Assembly (NCBI GenBank): GCA_930367205.1
Contig: OV884014.1
Span: forward strand, 108,352,138-108,416,137
Direction of reading: 5' to 3'
DNA from: Acanthosoma haemorrhoidale
Taxonomy: Eukaryota > Arthropoda > Insecta > Hemiptera > Acanthosomatidae
Length of the DNA: 64,000 nt
Translations under genes and position numbers: made by a program
Notes under the pieces: model-generated
Told to the model about the DNA's origin: nothing
What the model saw: the letters and a program-made list of their open reading frames with translations, nothing else
Database searches by the model: none
Shown: positions 59,880-64,000 of the stretch, piece by piece
Layout: the number at the start of each line of letters is the position of its first letter
How positions within the stretch are numbered: position 1 is the first letter of the stretch

Positions 59880-60330
59880 TTCTCCATTGTAATTTGTAAT
59901 CTGGATATTCAAAAACATCTTGATGAGGTCGAGTGTTGGTGCAACCAATGGCGGATCAGAGTTAATGAAGCAAAATGCTTCCACATTACCTTCACCCTCT
60001 GCCGCAAGTCTTGTCCACTTGTTTATTTTAATTTTAATAGTTTAATTCTACTCCTCTCCCTGAATCCGAGACAGTACGCTAATTAAGCTTCCATCTCGAC
60101 AAAAGGCTGACATGGAACCCACGCACGAGGCTAAAAAGACAGGAACTAAACAGACGCTTTGGACAACTGTACAGATTACTTCAAAGGACATCCCATCTCT
60201 CAATAGAAAACCAATACTAATATAAAAAGTTGTACTTTAGCCAATCTGGGCATACGAAGTCCAGAGAACAATAGTTAATGCCCTTTATTACGTCAACAAC
60301 AAATCCGTTCATAGCGATCTTAATTTTCAA
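59880..60330 (+). pseudogene. Jockey reverse transcriptase pseudogene fragment
   Basis: The plus strand reads LDIQKHLDEVECWCNQWRI then RVNEAKCFHITFTL, the palm-to-thumb block that follows the catalytic YADD in Jockey RTs. A stop interrupts VR-stop-LSFHLDKRLTWNPRTRLK, then RQELNRRFGQLYRLL and SHLSIENQ, which overlaps the start of the 10459-11150 copy. Further stops and a deletion follow, with VNALYYVNNKSVHSDLNF at the end. It belongs to the same family as 10459-11150, is older, and covers a more N-terminal part. The catalytic YADD and endonuclease are missing. Confidence 0.85.
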
Positions 60331-61262
60331 AAAGAAACATTTTTCGAAATCAGTGACTATATAATGGACATTTTGTTAATCTGAAATATACTGTCATAGT
60401 TCAAGAGTGACTCCTCTCAAAATGGTGACCATTAAACAAAATGTTGGGTGTCGGACATTTAGGGAAGTTACCAATCTCAATGCGCGAGGCTTGTCTAGTT
60501 TTAAACCTTTATAATTCCATAGAATACACTTACGTGGATACATTTTCTTTGGGGTAAATAAATCATTTCGGCTGCCAAAACTATAAATTGTTTTAGAGCG
60601 GGAAAAATAAGGTTAGGAGCTAAAAGTGTAGTAAAACCGTATTAAAACCTTGGGCCATAGCAGTGCTGTTGGGAAATATTGCCTCGGCCGGCCGCCGTGA
60701 GATCAAGGACCCCGTGGGAGGGTCCCGGCTCTGATCCGTCGTACGCTCAATACTCTGTTCGCTTTGCTCTGTACCAGATGTCTCTGTAACATTGCAAATC
60801 ATTAGTTCCATATTATGTTAACAATTAGCTTGAACGCATCGATAGGGAATATAATAAGTGTTAGCCTCGCAGTAATTATATCAGTCATTAAACATCTAAA
60901 GAATATATTCGAGTCAACATTTTAAAGACAATATAGATTTTTCAAGTTAGTATTATTATACATTTCCGGAACCACTGTGAGGAAGCCGTCATCCACGAAC
61001 AAGTGACTGGAGAAATCATATTTTATGAATTACTCAGCTAAAGTCTAAAAGTTTCCGGGAACACTGAGCATGCGCCCGTCATTGCAAAATCAGTGCTAGC
61101 AAACGATATGGTGAAAAATTCCTACTACTATTAAAGTTTTGATGCCAAATCTTAAATAAATATGGCAATGCTGTAAAGTCGCGACATAACGCTACCTGTA
61201 GCCGCTACCAGACATTTGTGTCTAAAACTAATTAATCATACTTTTCATGAAAACAAATTTAA
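60331..61262. other. Non-coding stretch
   Basis: Includes a small GC-rich patch at about 60680-60740 (gcctcggccggccgccgtgag) that is open on the minus strand for 63 codons, but its translation is not recognised. Confidence 0.45.
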
Positions 61263-61850
61263 GCTAGGGTCAGAGATGGTTGCTATGAGCTATTAAGAGT
61301 AAAAGGTAGGGTCAGAGATGGTTGCTATGAGCTATGAAGTGTAAAAGCTAGGGTCAGAGATGGTTGCTATGAGCTATGAAGGGTAAAAGCTAGGGCCAGA
61401 GATGGTTGCTATGAGCTATGAAGGGTAAAAACTAGGGTCAGAGATGGTTGCTATGAGCTATGAAGGGTAAAAGCTAGGGTCAGAGATGGTTGCTATGAGC
61501 TATGAAGGGTAAAAGCTAGGGCCAGAGATGGTTGCTATGAGCTATGAAGGGTAAAAACTAGGGTCAGAGATGGTTGCTATGAGCTATGAAGGGTAAAAGC
61601 TAGGGTCAGAGATGGTTGCTATGAGCTATGAAGGGTAAAAACTAGGGTCAGAGATGGTTGCTATGAGCTATGAAGGGTAAAAGCTAGGGCCAGAGATGGT
61701 TGCTATGAGCTATGAAGGGTAAAAACTAGGGTCAGAGATGGTTGCTATGAGCTATGAAGGGTAAAAGCTAGGGCCAGAGATGGTTGCTATGAGCTATGAA
61801 GGGTAAAAACTAGGGTTAGAGATGGTTGCTATGAGCTATGAAGGGTTAAA
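61263..61850. repeat. Minisatellite, 14 units of 42 bp with higher-order pattern
   Basis: Fourteen head-to-tail 42-bp units (core gggtcagagatggttgct, then atgagctatgaagggtaaa). Three unit types can be followed by two diagnostic positions (agct or aact before aggg, and gtc or gcc after it). After two divergent leading units the order is A-B-C-A-B-C-A-C-B-C-B-C, so multimers were amplified, not only single units. The unit length is a multiple of three but all six frames contain stops, so it is not a coding repeat. Confidence 0.97.
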
Positions 61851-64000
61851 TGGGACCTGCCCTTGCTCATACAAACAAGGTGTGCATAACTTGTAGCAAT
61901 GGTTCTACTTCACCACAGCAGATTTGTTAATCCGCAACATGAACATTCGACTGTATATACTCGCGTCGAGCTTCTCTATTCTCTATAATGTAACTATGAG
62001 ATAACGTTAAATGTTACTGGGTTTCCTTTTTATTTATTTAGTATATTCCAAGTATCTTACGTATTGTGTGAAGTGTAGCTTTCACTGCAACGTGATCCGA
62101 ATATGTCATCTTATGCAAGTTTGTCTATATCTTTGCGAACTTATTTCACTTGCCAATTTACAAAGCGCTGCTAGGCAATCTGTCTTGTGTTTTTTTTTGC
62201 ATTTTTCTCGTTATATCTCCATTAGGTTCTCTGCCGCTTCAAAGGAGACCCCTCCCAAGACAGAAGCCTAAAAGCGAAAGATACCAGGAAAATGAAGAGC
62301 AGCCAAAATGGAAAAAACAAAAACAAAATTAATTGTTCATCTTCAACAGTGTTCCACCAGCTAAGACTGTCTTCGGAGGAGGCGGCACAACTATAACTAT
62401 TGGTTCTTGAAGGTCGTTCTTTGTCTTACCAAGGCTGGCTATGGCTGATATCTCAGGTAGCTGATGACAGCAAGAGACTGTTAGGCTTTTGGCCCACCAT
62501 CTGTTCACTGCGTCCTCAATACCCATGCAATTATAGTCCCACATGCTTACCTTATTTCGCCTTTAAATTCTTCCGTTCCCAGCTTCAAAACATGATCATG
62601 ATTTTAATTGTTAATTTCATATATGGACGTTTCCTACCGCGCCAAGGTAAACCAACACATTAAATTAATTACTAAATTAAAGGGTAACGGGCGGCAAATC
62701 CCACGAATGGAATCGAAGGAAAGAACTGACTGCTCAGGCAACTAATTAACAGGGGTGGTTGTATCGAACCATAATTGTTAACCCTAAGGTTAATTTATTA
62801 AACACTATATTCAATAGATGTATATCCCAGTGCAGTAATTTATTAATTTAAAATATAATAAGTTAAAATGAATTCAATCGTACATCTAAATTCTTTATTA
62901 CAAAGTAAGATGTAATAATAGAAATAAGAGAGCCTAATACTAATATTTAAGCCGATGGGGGACAGGTTGATCATGTTTGATCATGATGTGGCATTGTTAC
63001 GCACAATGTTGCACAAACATCTGTTGTCTTGTGATAACAGTGAGAAAGGGCTGGGGTGTCTGTCTCAAGCGATTGTGTCCTCTGACATTGGCGTTAGTGT
63101 TTTGACATAGTGGGTTGGCTCAACATTGCCCTGCGACAATCGCAACATAAATTTTCAGTTTATATAATACTCATTTCGGCCGGGCTGAGTTTCGGAGCTC
63201 AGTTTTAAGTCCAGTTGAACTAAATTTTACATTTTTCTGTTCTAAGATGCTGAAATTTTAAGTTAATTAATTAAGTATTTAAATTATAAATCTTGTTTCT
63301 CTCCACAATGTAGTGTTTAAAACACTTGGGACGGACTATGCCGAGAGTCGGGAGGTTGTCTATGTATCGTACCCTTCCACGAACAATCCCTACAATCCCG
63401 CTGCTATATGCTAATATGCCTGGTAACTTTTTGTGAAATTAGGCAGAGAAATGTTAGTTCAACATAAAATTTATCTTCTATGTGCGTGTGCATCAGGTCA
63501 GGACCTGACATAGATAACATAACATAAATAAAGCAGATGAAATTGTTTAGCTCAAATACAATACATAGTTTGTTAATAATAATTTCTGGAGAGTTGGTAA
63601 ACCCTTCTTCCAAGAGGAAATATTCATTTCTGTTCATCTATTCAGCAGCTGAAGATGACGGTACAGCCCAAAGAAGGTATTAGCGCTGTGAGATTGAAAA
63701 AAAATCCGTGGGCAGGCATGTTTTTTTTATTTAAAATACAACCGCTAGCCTCGAAAAAATAAAATACTTTCGTTTTCTATTAGGTAGGGCATGTAATTAT
63801 TGCTTTCGGCATTTTAATAATTTGGATTATGTTTAAAAATTCATTGAAAATGGCAATAAAATATTCTTCTCGACCATGAATTGCGTGATGCACTTGCCTT
63901 GAGCATTTTTTTCAGTCAGCAATGATAGACTTTAAGAAAGGATTTGAACCCATTCAAAATTGGTGATGTCACTAATATGTAATGTGCTAATGTACTTACA
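61851..64000. other. Non-coding stretch to the window end
   Basis: Open frames at 62011-62663 are short and unrecognised. The minus strand near 63925-63960 has a B-box-like GGGTTCAAATCC without a clear A box. No gene is supported. Confidence 0.45.

Noticed and set aside
1..64000. CRISPR arrays, bacterial operons, phage genes, rRNA genes and endogenous viral sequences.
   Set aside because: No direct-repeat/spacer array, no Shine-Dalgarno-linked gene runs, no rRNA signature and no viral capsid or polymerase motif was seen; the tandem arrays present have no spacers.

Overview
The window looks like non-coding euchromatic DNA from an insect. It is AT-rich, and none of the open frames reads as a conserved host gene. 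The only recognisable protein homology belongs to transposable elements typical of insect genomes: Tc1/mariner transposases with D,D34D-type blocks, and reverse transcriptases of Jockey-like non-LTR retrotransposons. The species cannot be named from the sequence. Everything is partial, frameshifted, 5'-truncated or internally deleted, so no autonomous element is present.

Layout. 1-4.1 kb: unannotated AT-rich DNA with tRNA-like promoter fragments and a small hairpin holding a TATA-like box. 4.16-5.88 kb: a 550-bp tandem duplication joined to a minus-strand LINE fragment. 7.27-8.54 kb: four nearly identical 317-bp tandem units. 10.46-11.15 kb: a 5'-truncated Jockey copy with an open RT C-terminus and a 3'UTR whose relatives recur at 14.9/15.8, 18.6, 47.9 and 55.2 kb. 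14.98-15.83 kb: an 851-bp solo-LTR-like insertion inside one of those 3'UTRs. 16.3-17.7 and 24.0-24.9 kb: a MITE and two oppositely oriented copies of one mariner deletion derivative. 21.2-23.1 kb: a palindromic mariner composite followed by a second LINE subfamily. 26.07-27.28 kb: a near full-length but inactivated mariner with TA target duplications. 34.3-34.9, 46.8-47.0 and 61.3-61.85 kb: satellites or minisatellites. 55.6-57.7 kb: a cluster of LINE 3' ends. Long G/C homopolymer tracts are scattered through the window.

The signal I find most interesting is not a transposon. Two plus-strand sites, at 9773/9774 and 45971/45972, have the form of recursive-splicing ratchet points: a long pyrimidine tract, then CAG directly joined to GTAAG. 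Each has a further 5' splice-site-like sequence about 50 nt downstream, as expected of a recursive-splicing exon. A 42-nt candidate microexon lies between them at 21098-21139 with good flanking splice sites. The simplest reading is that much of the window is one very long intron of a plus-strand gene. Several GC-richer islands (30.4-30.8, 42.96-43.12, 53.46-53.55, 57.87-58.01 kb) are candidate exons or alternative first exons, but none is proven. Transcript or comparative data would be needed to confirm any exon here.
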